Part shown: piece after piece, positions 9,732-17,238 of the stretch
Layout: each line of letters starts with the position of its first letter
Numbering within the stretch: position 1 is the first letter of the stretch
From: Paenibacillus puerhi
GTDB taxonomy: Bacteria; Bacillota; Bacilli; Paenibacillales; NBRC-103111
DNA: 64,000 bases
Assembly (NCBI RefSeq): GCF_009846885.1
Contig: NZ_WUWM01000001.1
Span: 248,001-312,000, forward strand
Direction: 5' to 3'
Translations under genes and position numbers: made by a program
Notes under the pieces: model-generated
The model's database searches: none
Seen by the model: the letters and a program-made list of their open reading frames with translations, nothing else
Told to the model about the DNA's origin: nothing

Positions 9732-9812
9732 AGTGGAATCTAGAGCCGTATTTCATCCTAACCCCTACTTAGGGGGGAAGGGAGGATGGCGAGCTGGGTT
9801 CCGCTTTTTTTT
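9732..9812 (+). terminator. Terminator after pheA
   Basis: A branched hairpin. The outer stem AGTGGAATCT / GGGTTCCGCT (several G-U pairs) encloses CATCCT/AGGATG and CCCCT/AGGGG stems, and is followed by eight T. The bases from 9606 to about 9731 between pheA and this hairpin show nothing recognisable. Confidence 0.75.
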
Positions 9813-9850
9813 GTTTGTTTAAAAAGCAGAATTAGAATTAAAATGAGAGA

Positions 9851-9879
9851 TTGAAGTTGGATGGCGGCAGAACTATACT
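9851..9879 (+). promoter_or_regulatory. Possible promoter ahead of the CRISPR leader
   Basis: TTGAAG and TATACT are separated by exactly 17 bases. They lie just before the leader-like inverted repeat and point toward the repeats. Confidence 0.45.
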
Positions 9880-9893
9880 GAGACTATATCCTA

Positions 9894-10061
9894 GTGCGAA
9901 CCCCAAGCTCACATGAAAATCCCTGGGGATTCGCACCTCAGGCAGGACATGGGATTCGGGCGTTTTTGAAGTGATTTTGGAACGTTGTGGAGCCTAGTTA
10001 AAGTGGGTCGCACTGTTGAGGCTACAATCCCAGGCGCAATAAGGGGTTGTAAGGGGATGTT
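9894..10061 (+). promoter_or_regulatory. CRISPR leader-like region
   Basis: The 168 bases before the first repeat carry an imperfect inverted repeat GTGCGAACCCC (9894-9904) / GGGGATTCGCAC (9925-9936) and end in the G-rich AAGGGGTTGTAAGGGGATG just before the repeat. From memory this layout resembles leaders of Bacillales type I-C arrays; no alignment was made. No open reading frame of interest lies in it. Confidence 0.5.
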
Positions 10062-10159
10062 GTCGCTCCCCGTGCGGGAGCGTGGATTGAAACTACATCA
10101 GGAACACCATAGGCACCCTTACCGATGGTCGCTCCCCGTGCGGGAGCGTGGATTGAAAC
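10062..10159 (+). CRISPR. Minimal type I-C CRISPR array (2 repeats, 1 spacer)
   Basis: Two identical 32-base repeats at 10062-10093 and 10128-10159 begin GTCGCTCCCC, contain the short palindrome GCTCCC/GGGAGC and end GTGGATTGAAAC, the form typical of type I-C repeats. They flank a 34-base spacer (10094-10127). Both repeats are perfect copies, so the array has not decayed. No cas gene lies in the window. With only two repeats this rests on the repeat sequence, the standard spacer length and the leader. Confidence 0.85.
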
Positions 10160-10190
10160 GCCTGACATAAACGTTTTCCCGATTGTTCGA

Positions 10191-10218
10191 ACCCAAGCCT
10201 AACCCGCTTGGTTTTTTT
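10191..10218 (+). terminator. Short terminator after the CRISPR array
   Basis: CCAAGC / GCTTGG with a 7-base loop is followed by seven T. Confidence 0.65.
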
Positions 10219-10377
10219 ACGTTTCCGGCCAAGCTGCATTCGTTTTCCCTAACTCGCGCAGGGATGCTGGTTCAAAATATCGAATACGAGGTACTATGAG
10301 AAGTTAGTACTGTTTCCTGTATCGCTATTCGCTACAATAAAGCTAGATAGACTTTCGCGATGACGGGAGGATTCGAC

Positions 10378-11376
10378 ATGCAGAGACGCGAGGTAAAGAT
10401 TGTCGGAACAGGTAAGTATTTGCCGGCGACACAAGTAACGGCACAGGAGATGGATCAACGGCTGGGAGTACCTGACGGGTGGGTGCTGAAGAAGTCGGAT
10501 GTGAAGGTTCGTTACTTTGCGGGTGATGAGAAGGCTTCGGATATGGGGGCCCGGGCGGCTGAACAAGCGCTGGCTGCTGCAGGACTCGAGTTTGCCGATA
10601 TCGATTGTCTAGTTTGTGCGAGCGGCACGATGGAGCAGCCAATTCCCTGCACCGCGGCGCTGATTCAGCGTGCGATGGGGCAAGGCGGCTCGGGGGTGCC
10701 GGCTTTGGATATCAATACGACCTGTCTGAGCTTTGTGGCTGCTCTCGACATGGTTTCCTATATGGTAGCGGCAGGCAGGTATCGCCGAGTGCTGATCGTG
10801 TCTGCCGAAATTGCTTCGAAGGGATTGAATTGGCATCAGAAGGAAAGCACAGCGTTGTTCGGGGACGGGGCCGCCGCTGCAGTGATCGAACGCTCACAGC
10901 CCGGAGAGCCGTCCGGGATTCTTTACGCATCCATGGAAACCTATGGGGATGGGGCTTCGTTATCCGAAATTCGCGGAGGAGGAAGTGCGCTTCCGGCCAG
11001 TTTATATGAGCCTGATCAGGCTGGAGAGTTTTCATTTGATATGAACGGGTCGGGTATTTTTCGGATGGCTTCCCAACGCCTGCCTTCTTTCCTGGAGCGG
11101 CTGCTTACGGCAACGGAGCTGAAAATAAGCGACTTCAAGCTGGTCATCCCGCACCAAGGCAGCGCGATGGCGATGAGGCTGCTTGGGCGAAAGCTGGGCA
11201 TTTCCGAAGAACAGATGATGTACATTACACCTGATCACGGCAATACGATTGCGGCTTCGATTCCGATGGGACTGCACGAGGCGGTGCGCCAAGGCCGTAT
11301 AGAGCGCGGAGATCATGTGCTGCTGCTGGGCACTTCCGCTGGCTTGTCGCTGGGGGGACTGGCCTTTGTCTATTGA
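10378..11376 (+). CDS. 3-oxoacyl-ACP synthase III-like (KASIII/thiolase-fold) enzyme
   Basis: A 332-residue KASIII-fold enzyme. The Cys-His-Asn triad of decarboxylating condensing enzymes is visible at about C116 (INTTCLSFV), H259 (IPHQGSAM) and N289 (DHGNTIAAS). ATG 10378 follows GGGAGG at 7 bases and is preferred over ATG 10360. Family members join an acyl thioester to malonyl-ACP, or in secondary pathways make beta-keto acids or esters. Housekeeping FabH is less likely because the gene opens an operon of ligase, reductase, hydrolase and acyltransferase genes with no fab gene. The next ORF starts inside its last codons. Substrate unknown. Confidence 0.85.
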   Translation: MQRREVKIVGTGKYLPATQVTAQEMDQRLGVPDGWVLKKSDVKVRYFAGDEKASDMGARAAEQALAAAGLEFADIDCLVCASGTMEQPIPCTAALIQRAMGQGGSGVPALDINTTCLSFVAALDMVSYMVAAGRYRRVLIVSAEIASKGLNWHQKESTALFGDGAAAAVIERSQPGEPSGILYASMETYGDGASLSEIRGGGSALPASLYEPDQAGEFSFDMNGSGIFRMASQRLPSFLERLLTATELKISDFKLVIPHQGSAMAMRLLGRKLGISEEQMMYITPDHGNTIAASIPMGLHEAVRQGRIERGDHVLLLGTSAGLSLGGLAFVY

Positions 11377-12712
11377 ACGGGGTCGGGTACTGCTGACAGG
11401 CGGCCGGGCGCCTGCCGCACTGGAGCTGGCGAGGCAGCTGGCGTCTGCGGGCTGGAGTGTGTTTGCGGCAGAGAGTGCAGAGCGGCATTTATGCCGGGCC
11501 TCCAGGTCAGTAAGCGGCCATTTTCGTCTGCCGGAACCGATTCATGGGGCAGAGCCATATATCTCGGCGCTTGAAGAAATCGTGCGGCGTGAGGAGATCG
11601 ATTGTCTGATTCCGACTTGCGAGGAGATCTTCTACGTATCGGCAGGGCTGGAGCGTCTAAGCCGTCACTGCCGGGTGATTGCGGCTCCGCTCGGACAGCT
11701 GAAGCGGCTGCATAGCAAGTGGGACTTTATCCAGCTGGCGGAGCGGCTCGGCTTCCCTGTTCCCCAAACCTTGAAGCTGGTGCCCGGCGACCAGGCAAGC
11801 TTGGAGGCGAGCCTGAAGGCGCTGCAGCAGGCCGAATTTGCAGGGGGAGTCGTGCTTAAGCCTGAATTTTCCCGGTTTTCCTCGCAGGTGCAAAGCTTTG
11901 ACAATCCCCGAGAGGCGGTCCGGTTCATGCTCCATGTGAGTGGTTTAGAAAAGCGCAACTTCGAAGCCGCGGAGAGAGGGCGGGAGCGAAAAGCCGGGAA
12001 TGGAAACGGAATGAGAGCTTCTTTTAGAGAAGCTCAGCAGATAGATGCAGCTGGTTCCGACGACGATACCTCTGAAGCCCAAGGAACTTCTGCGGCTTGG
12101 GTCATGCAGCGATTGGTCAGAGGCCGGCAGCTATGCACCTACGGTATTGCCCATGAAGGCGAGCTTAGGGCTCATGCTGTATATGAGTCGCGTTATACGG
12201 CGGGCAGGGGTGCGACCGTATACTTCGAGGCTATTGTTCACGATGGCTTGCGTGAATGGGTAGAGCGATTCGTGCGAGCCGAACGATTCAGCGGGCAGAT
12301 TGCATTTGATTTCATCGAGGACGGACATGGCGTTCTGTATCCGCTCGAATGCAATCCCCGGGCGACGAGCGGGGTTCATTTATTCGGCCCGGGAGACGGA
12401 TTGGTTCAGGCGTTGCTCGACAATCAGGAGCGGATGGACGCTTTGGCGGAGCCGAAGCGGGGAGCAAGAGCCATGCTGGCTTTACCCATGCTGGCTTACG
12501 GCTTGCCTGCCCATCTATCCTGGCAAGGTATGAAGAGGTGGCTAGGCGACTTCCGACAAGCAAGCGATGTGGTATATCGGAGCGGCGATCCCGGGCCGTT
12601 CCTTGAGCAGGCGCGGATGCTGTGGGAGCTGAAGCGAAGGGCGGCGGCGAGCGGCATGACGATCATGGAAGCCTCTACGGCCGATATCGAATGGAATGGG
12701 GGGACAATGTGA
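11366..12712 (+). CDS. ATP-grasp domain protein (carboxylate-amine/thiol ligase-like)
   Basis: About 448 residues. The N-terminus (GRVLLTGGRAPAALELARQLASAG) is a Rossmann-like pre-ATP-grasp domain, then VIAAPLGQLKRLHSKWDFIQLAERLGFPVP leads into the ATP-grasp fold, with the metal-binding end LECNPRATSGVHLF at about 345. Such enzymes activate a carboxylate as an acyl phosphate and join it to an amine, thiol or similar group. A hydrophilic stretch of about 50 residues (about 195-245, rich in Gly, Glu, Ser, Asp) interrupts the ATP-grasp region. The TTG start overlaps the KASIII gene by 11 bases; this start is a judgement. Substrate unknown. Confidence 0.8.
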   Translation: MSIERGRVLLTGGRAPAALELARQLASAGWSVFAAESAERHLCRASRSVSGHFRLPEPIHGAEPYISALEEIVRREEIDCLIPTCEEIFYVSAGLERLSRHCRVIAAPLGQLKRLHSKWDFIQLAERLGFPVPQTLKLVPGDQASLEASLKALQQAEFAGGVVLKPEFSRFSSQVQSFDNPREAVRFMLHVSGLEKRNFEAAERGRERKAGNGNGMRASFREAQQIDAAGSDDDTSEAQGTSAAWVMQRLVRGRQLCTYGIAHEGELRAHAVYESRYTAGRGATVYFEAIVHDGLREWVERFVRAERFSGQIAFDFIEDGHGVLYPLECNPRATSGVHLFGPGDGLVQALLDNQERMDALAEPKRGARAMLALPMLAYGLPAHLSWQGMKRWLGDFRQASDVVYRSGDPGPFLEQARMLWELKRRAAASGMTIMEASTADIEWNGGTM

Positions 12713-13719
12713 TGAAGGCTCTCGTCACCGGAGGGACGGGCTTTCTGGGAGGGCATCTCGCCTTAAGGCTTCGTGATCTTGGCTGGGAGGTAACTGCTAC
12801 TGGCCGAAGCGAAGAGGCGGGGCGTCGTCTGGAGCAGGCGGAGATTCGCTTCGTCCGGGCGGATCTGGACGATGGACCGCGGATGATGCAGCTATGCGCC
12901 GGCCAAGATGCTGTCTTTCATTGCGGGGCTCTGTCGGCGGCGTGGGGCAAGTATGCGGATTTTTACGCCAGCAATGTGAAGGGAACCTCTCACGTAGCGG
13001 AGGGCTGCCTAAGGCATGAGGTTGGCCGAATGATCCATGTGTCGACGCCGAGCGTTTATTTTGGCGGTTCGCACCGCCTGAACGTGAAGGAGTGTGAGCC
13101 GCTTCCTGTCCGGCAGGCCAGTGCTTACGCCCGCACCAAACGGATGGCCGAGACGATCATCGAACAGGCGGCAGGCCGAGGGCTGCGGTCCGTCGTTCTG
13201 CGTCCGAGAGCCATATTCGGTCCGGGAGACCGGACCATCCTGCCGAAGCTGATCCAGGCAGGCGAAGGCCGAGGCGTGCCGATGATCGACGCAGGCCGGG
13301 GGCTGGTCGATCTGACCTATGTGGATAATGCGGTGGACGCGATGCTCCAAGCGTATTGGGCGCCTCAACAGGCGGTAGGCCGTGTCTTTAATATTACAAA
13401 TGGGGAGCCGATGCCGCTGGCTGAGGCGGCTGCCTTGCTGTTCGCCAAGCTCGGTATGCCGCTGCGCACGGTCAAGCTTTCGTATCCGGCGGCTTATACG
13501 CTGGCGTCGCTGCTTGAGCTCACGGCTTACTTGCGGCCGGGAGCGGGAGAGCCGCAGCTTACCCGGGCGACGGCAGGGATGCTTGGCCGCAGCCAGACGC
13601 TGGATATCGGGGAAGCGAGGCGGGTATTGGGATATGAGCCTAGAGTGAGCATAGCGGAGGGGCTGGAACGATTTGCGGATTGGTGGAGGGAGCAGCGAGA
13701 TGGACATGCCATGGTTTGA
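12712..13719 (+). CDS. NAD-dependent epimerase/dehydratase (3-beta-HSD/OleD-like SDR)
   Basis: A 335-residue extended short-chain dehydrogenase. TGGTGFLGGH (about 6-15) binds NAD(P), and the catalytic Tyr-x3-Lys is Y139/K143 (SAYARTKRMAE), preceded by HVSTPSVYFG with the catalytic Ser/Thr. It resembles the 3-beta-hydroxysteroid dehydrogenase branch that includes OleD, which reduces beta-keto acids made by the thiolase OleA. The start codon shares its A with the TGA of the ATP-grasp gene, so the two are translationally coupled. Reduction of a beta-keto product of the KASIII-like enzyme is an inference. Confidence 0.82.
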   Translation: MKALVTGGTGFLGGHLALRLRDLGWEVTATGRSEEAGRRLEQAEIRFVRADLDDGPRMMQLCAGQDAVFHCGALSAAWGKYADFYASNVKGTSHVAEGCLRHEVGRMIHVSTPSVYFGGSHRLNVKECEPLPVRQASAYARTKRMAETIIEQAAGRGLRSVVLRPRAIFGPGDRTILPKLIQAGEGRGVPMIDAGRGLVDLTYVDNAVDAMLQAYWAPQQAVGRVFNITNGEPMPLAEAAALLFAKLGMPLRTVKLSYPAAYTLASLLELTAYLRPGAGEPQLTRATAGMLGRSQTLDIGEARRVLGYEPRVSIAEGLERFADWWREQRDGHAMV

Positions 13720-14599
13720 CAAGTGGGAAAAGGGACCGCACGAACCGGGAACCCGAGTGAAGCTTCGTCTGTTCACGGCAGGCTGCTGCAAGCATCCCGA
13801 ATGGGTGACGCTGCGTGGAGGGGCGCTTGCGCCGGTGAGCATCCCCGCGATGTTCGCTTGCATAGAGCATCCGAGCCGCGGCTATATGCTGTTCGATACC
13901 GGCTATGCGAGCCGTTTCCTGGAAGCGACGGACCGTTTGCCCGCAAGGCTGTACCGGATGCTGACTCCCGTCCGGTTCCGGGAGGAGGAGGGGGCCGCGG
14001 AGCAATTGAGGCGTTCAGGCATCGATCCTGCGGAAATTGGGCTGATTATGATCTCGCATTTTCATGCCGATCATATTGCAGGCTTGCGGGATTTTCCTCA
14101 TGCGCGTTTTATCTACGAGTCCAGCGGGTATGAGGCGGTCAAACAGCTTACCGGAATGGCGGCGCTGCGGCGTGCGTTTCTTCCGGAGCTGCTGCCGGAT
14201 GACTTCGAAGCGCGCTCGGATAGGCTGTCGGCAGACCGGCGGATTATGCCTCCTGCAGAGAGCGGCTTTCCTTTTCCCTATGTAACCGATGTACTGGGCG
14301 ACGGGAGTATACTGGCTGTAGATCTCCCCGGGCATGCGGACGGACAGATCGGATTATTTCTCTCAACGGAACGGCACACTTATTTTCTATGCGCAGATGC
14401 CGTCTGGTCGAGCCGTGCTTACCGCGAGTCGCGTCCTCCGCATCCTCTTGCAGGAGTCATCATGCCGAGCCGCGTACACTATGCCCAGAGCTTCGAACGC
14501 GTCGTCTCGCTTCACAGCCGATTTCCCCATATTCGGATCGTGCCGTCTCATTGTCCCGAGGCAAGCGCCCGCTGGACGGGAGGAGGAGAGGAATTATGA
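13700..14599 (+). CDS. Metallo-beta-lactamase-fold hydrolase
   Basis: A 299-residue MBL-fold enzyme with the zinc motif SHFHADH (H120, H122, D124, H125), a later GHADGQ histidine, the bridging aspartate in CADAVW, and PSHCPE near the end. The pattern resembles lactonase-like MBL proteins (acyl-homoserine-lactonase type) more than beta-lactamases, so ester, lactone or thioester hydrolysis is plausible. ATG 13700 has GGAGGG 9 bases before it and overlaps the SDR gene by 20 bases; ATG 13706 is an alternative. It may release or hydrolyse the pathway product. Substrate unknown. Confidence 0.83.
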   Translation: MDMPWFDKWEKGPHEPGTRVKLRLFTAGCCKHPEWVTLRGGALAPVSIPAMFACIEHPSRGYMLFDTGYASRFLEATDRLPARLYRMLTPVRFREEEGAAEQLRRSGIDPAEIGLIMISHFHADHIAGLRDFPHARFIYESSGYEAVKQLTGMAALRRAFLPELLPDDFEARSDRLSADRRIMPPAESGFPFPYVTDVLGDGSILAVDLPGHADGQIGLFLSTERHTYFLCADAVWSSRAYRESRPPHPLAGVIMPSRVHYAQSFERVVSLHSRFPHIRIVPSHCPEASARWTGGGEEL

Positions 14600-15921
14600 T
14601 CACAGTCGACCAGATGAAGATTATGGCACACTATGCTCGTTGTCGCTATGGGAGACGCTGGACGGACCGCGCCGCCTTCGAGCGGTGGCAGCAAGCAAAA
14701 GTCCTCTCGCATATCGAGCGGATCCGGGAAGCTTCTCCGTTCTATAGGGAGCTATGGGCGGGGCTTTCGACTGCTGACTGGCAGGCATTCCCTATGATCG
14801 ACAAGCAGGCGATGATGGAAGCATTCGATCGTCTGAATACGGCGGGTATCCGCAAAGACGAGGCATTTCAGCTGGCCCTGACAGCGGAGCGGACTCGTGA
14901 TTTCACGCCTGCTATCGGCGATATAACCGTCGGCTTGTCCTCGGGTACTTCGGGGAGCCGGGGGTTATTTCTGGTTAGCCGGAGCGAGCGGCTTGCCTGG
15001 GCCGGACATGTATTGGCGAGGATGCTGCCCGGCTCCTTGCTCGGCACACACCGGATCGCCTTCTTCCTTCGTGCCGACAGTAACCTGTATGGGACGGTTC
15101 AAGGCGGGCGGTTAGATTTCCAATTCTATGATCTGCTAGACCCGCTGGGTCGGCATTTGACCCGGCTGGATGTCCAACGGCCGACCCTGCTCGTCGCTCC
15201 GCCCTCCATGCTTCGTCTGCTGGCAGAAGCTGTGGAAGCGGGGAGGCTTCAGATCAGACCGAAGCGGGTGATTGCGGTGGCGGAGGTGCTGGAAGAGCTC
15301 GACCGCCAGATGATCGAATCTGCATTTGGCTCAGGGCTTCATCAGGTATACCAATGCACGGAGGGCTTTCTGGGAGCCACCTGCAGGTACGGAACGCTTC
15401 ATCTGAATGAGGATATCGTTTGTGTGCAAAAGGAATATCTGGATGAGGGGACGGGGCGCTTCGTGCCTATCGTTACGGATTTTTCGCGCTTTGCCCAGCC
15501 GATAGTCCGCTACAGGCTGAATGATGTGCTGACTGAGCGGAGCAGGCCCTGTCCTTGCGGCTCTGTATATCTGCCTATCGAGCGGATCGAGGGCCGCTGC
15601 GACGATGTGTTTCACCTGCCGGCATGCGAAGGCGGAGGGACGGTCGCCGTGTTTCCGGATTCGATCAGCCGGGCTATTATTGCGGCCTCAGAGGAGGTCA
15701 AGGCTTACCATGTCGTATTGCTGGAGGAGGGCGCTATGGAGGTGGCTCTGGAAGTGGGAGTGGAGGCATCGCTGGCAGACGTGCAGGAAAGCGTCGCGCA
15801 GTCGCTCGGCGGGCTATGCGCCCGTGTCGGCTGTCGGCTGCCGGAGCTTCGGTTCAGGCCGTATGAGTTTGCGCCCGGCGCCCGAAAGCTGCGGCGTGTG
15901 GAGAGGAGGAGCGGTCCATGA
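14596..15921 (+). CDS. Adenylate-forming enzyme, F390 synthetase/phenylacetate-CoA ligase-like
   Basis: About 441 residues related to the PaaK/F390-synthetase clade of adenylate-forming enzymes, which activate a carboxylate as an acyl adenylate. The phosphate loop LSSGTSGSRG is at about 114-123, the tail of the adenylation core includes YQCTEGFLG (about 252-260) and FSRFAQPIVRYRLND, and a CPCGS zinc-knuckle-like motif follows. From memory it matches a hypothetical clade (aden_form_hyp) often found with a KASIII-like gene. It starts inside the MBL stop (ATGA) and its own stop overlaps the next start. No carrier protein gene accompanies it. Confidence 0.78.
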   Translation: MITVDQMKIMAHYARCRYGRRWTDRAAFERWQQAKVLSHIERIREASPFYRELWAGLSTADWQAFPMIDKQAMMEAFDRLNTAGIRKDEAFQLALTAERTRDFTPAIGDITVGLSSGTSGSRGLFLVSRSERLAWAGHVLARMLPGSLLGTHRIAFFLRADSNLYGTVQGGRLDFQFYDLLDPLGRHLTRLDVQRPTLLVAPPSMLRLLAEAVEAGRLQIRPKRVIAVAEVLEELDRQMIESAFGSGLHQVYQCTEGFLGATCRYGTLHLNEDIVCVQKEYLDEGTGRFVPIVTDFSRFAQPIVRYRLNDVLTERSRPCPCGSVYLPIERIEGRCDDVFHLPACEGGGTVAVFPDSISRAIIAASEEVKAYHVVLLEEGAMEVALEVGVEASLADVQESVAQSLGGLCARVGCRLPELRFRPYEFAPGARKLRRVERRSGP

Positions 15922-17087
15922 CAGGAAGCCTGAGCGGAACTGCGGCGCTGTACGACGGAAGAAAAGAGCGGATTCCTTGGCCGGACGATGAGCAGGGCCG
16001 GTATGCGCAGCGGTATTTGCAGCCGATATTGGAGCAGCCCGTCTCCTCTTATATAACGAATATCGATACCTCGCTGCGGGTGCTGGGCCTATGCGGTCAT
16101 ACGGTGCCGGTCACGGTGAACAGTACCGAGTATGACAGCTCGTATGTCTGTTCTCCTTATACCCATTATGTGACCTATGCGAAGGAAGAGCTTCGTTTGG
16201 CAGGCTTTCGCGGGCTCCGGCCGCCGCTCTCGGCACTGCTCGATACGATGGGCGTTATGCTGAAAATGTCGGGAATTAACCGGGTAGTCCAAGTAAATAA
16301 TTGGCTGCTCTCAACCAATCTGTACCCGGCAATCCCGGAGGCTGCTTGGGAGCAGGCCGTAAGCCTGCTGCTGGATGCATATCCGAGCCATGCGCTTATC
16401 TTCCGTTCCTTGAACCGGACGTTGAATGGACCGCTTATCGAACGGCTTGTCAGTCACGGATTTCGATTGGTGCCCAGCCGGCAAATTTACCTGCTGAAGC
16501 CGTCGGACGACGCTTCGGTAAGCGCCAAAGCCCGCTGGTTGGTGAAGAGGGACTACAAGCTGCTGAGCAAGCACGGCTACGAGCGGCTGGAGCCCTCGGC
16601 TCTCACTCCTGCTGATATTCCTAGGCTGACCGAGTTGTACCGTGCTCTGTATGTGGAGAAATACTCGGCCTGCAATCCGCAGTTTACGGAACGATTCTTC
16701 GCGATGGCGCTGGAGCAGGGACTTCTTCAGCTCCATGCCCTCCGCAGCATCCGGACAGGACGGATCGACGGGGTGCTCGGCTTTTTCCAAAGGGAGGGAG
16801 TCATGACGACGCCGGTATTCGGCTACGATACCTCACTGCCCCAGTCGCTGGGCCTATATCGGATGCTCTCCGCGGTGCTGCTGGAGCTTGCAAGGGCGAA
16901 CGGCTGTCTGCTGCATGAGAGCTCCGGCGCCGCCCAATTTAAGCGTAACCGCGGCGCGTGGGCCGAGATCGAATATTCGGCGGTTTACGACCGGCATTTG
17001 CCGATAAGGCGTCAACTAGGATGGGCTATGCTGGGTAGTGTTCTGAATGGATTAGGGGTTCCCTTCATTCAAAAATACAAGCTTTAG
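15918..17087 (+). CDS. GNAT/FemAB-like acyltransferase (last gene of the six-gene operon)
   Basis: A 389-residue protein whose C-terminal half (about 215-365) looks like a GNAT- or BioF2-type acyltransferase: TELYRALYVEKYSACNPQFTE, then GVLGFFQREGVMTTPVFGYDT, and HESSGAAQFKRNRGAWAEIEY near the end, the usual place of the acyl-CoA fold. The N-terminal half is unassigned. It overlaps the adenylate-forming gene by four bases. Transfer of an acyl group onto the pathway intermediate is inferred only from fold and context. No clear terminator follows before the SafA-like gene. Confidence 0.65.
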   Translation: MTGSLSGTAALYDGRKERIPWPDDEQGRYAQRYLQPILEQPVSSYITNIDTSLRVLGLCGHTVPVTVNSTEYDSSYVCSPYTHYVTYAKEELRLAGFRGLRPPLSALLDTMGVMLKMSGINRVVQVNNWLLSTNLYPAIPEAAWEQAVSLLLDAYPSHALIFRSLNRTLNGPLIERLVSHGFRLVPSRQIYLLKPSDDASVSAKARWLVKRDYKLLSKHGYERLEPSALTPADIPRLTELYRALYVEKYSACNPQFTERFFAMALEQGLLQLHALRSIRTGRIDGVLGFFQREGVMTTPVFGYDTSLPQSLGLYRMLSAVLLELARANGCLLHESSGAAQFKRNRGAWAEIEYSAVYDRHLPIRRQLGWAMLGSVLNGLGVPFIQKYKL

Positions 17088-17154
17088 CCGACGGAAAAAC
17101 AGGCGTGCAGACGGCGGCCGGAGTGCTTAGAAGGAATTTTTTCACGATACTATG

Positions 17155-17182
17155 GTCAAATGCCCAGGTTGTTGCATAAACT
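17155..17182 (+). promoter_or_regulatory. Possible SigE-type promoter of the SafA-like gene
   Basis: CATAAACT (17175-17182) differs by one base from the SigE -10 consensus CATACAnT, and a partial -35 (GTCAAAT) lies 13 bases upstream. B. subtilis safA is transcribed by SigE. This is a weak match by eye. Confidence 0.3.
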
Positions 17183-17238
17183 GTAATGTCATTTTGTTCC
17201 GGCAGGACAGAGCGCAAAACTGAAGGAGGTTTACACAT

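Noticed and set aside
9606-9850. A riboswitch or T-box after pheA
   Set aside because: No conserved T-box, SAM or other riboswitch signature is present; the structure seen is explained by the terminator.
10378-11376. Calling the KASIII-like gene fabH (housekeeping)
   Set aside because: The context is a dedicated operon and no fab genes are adjacent; only the fold and triad are certain.
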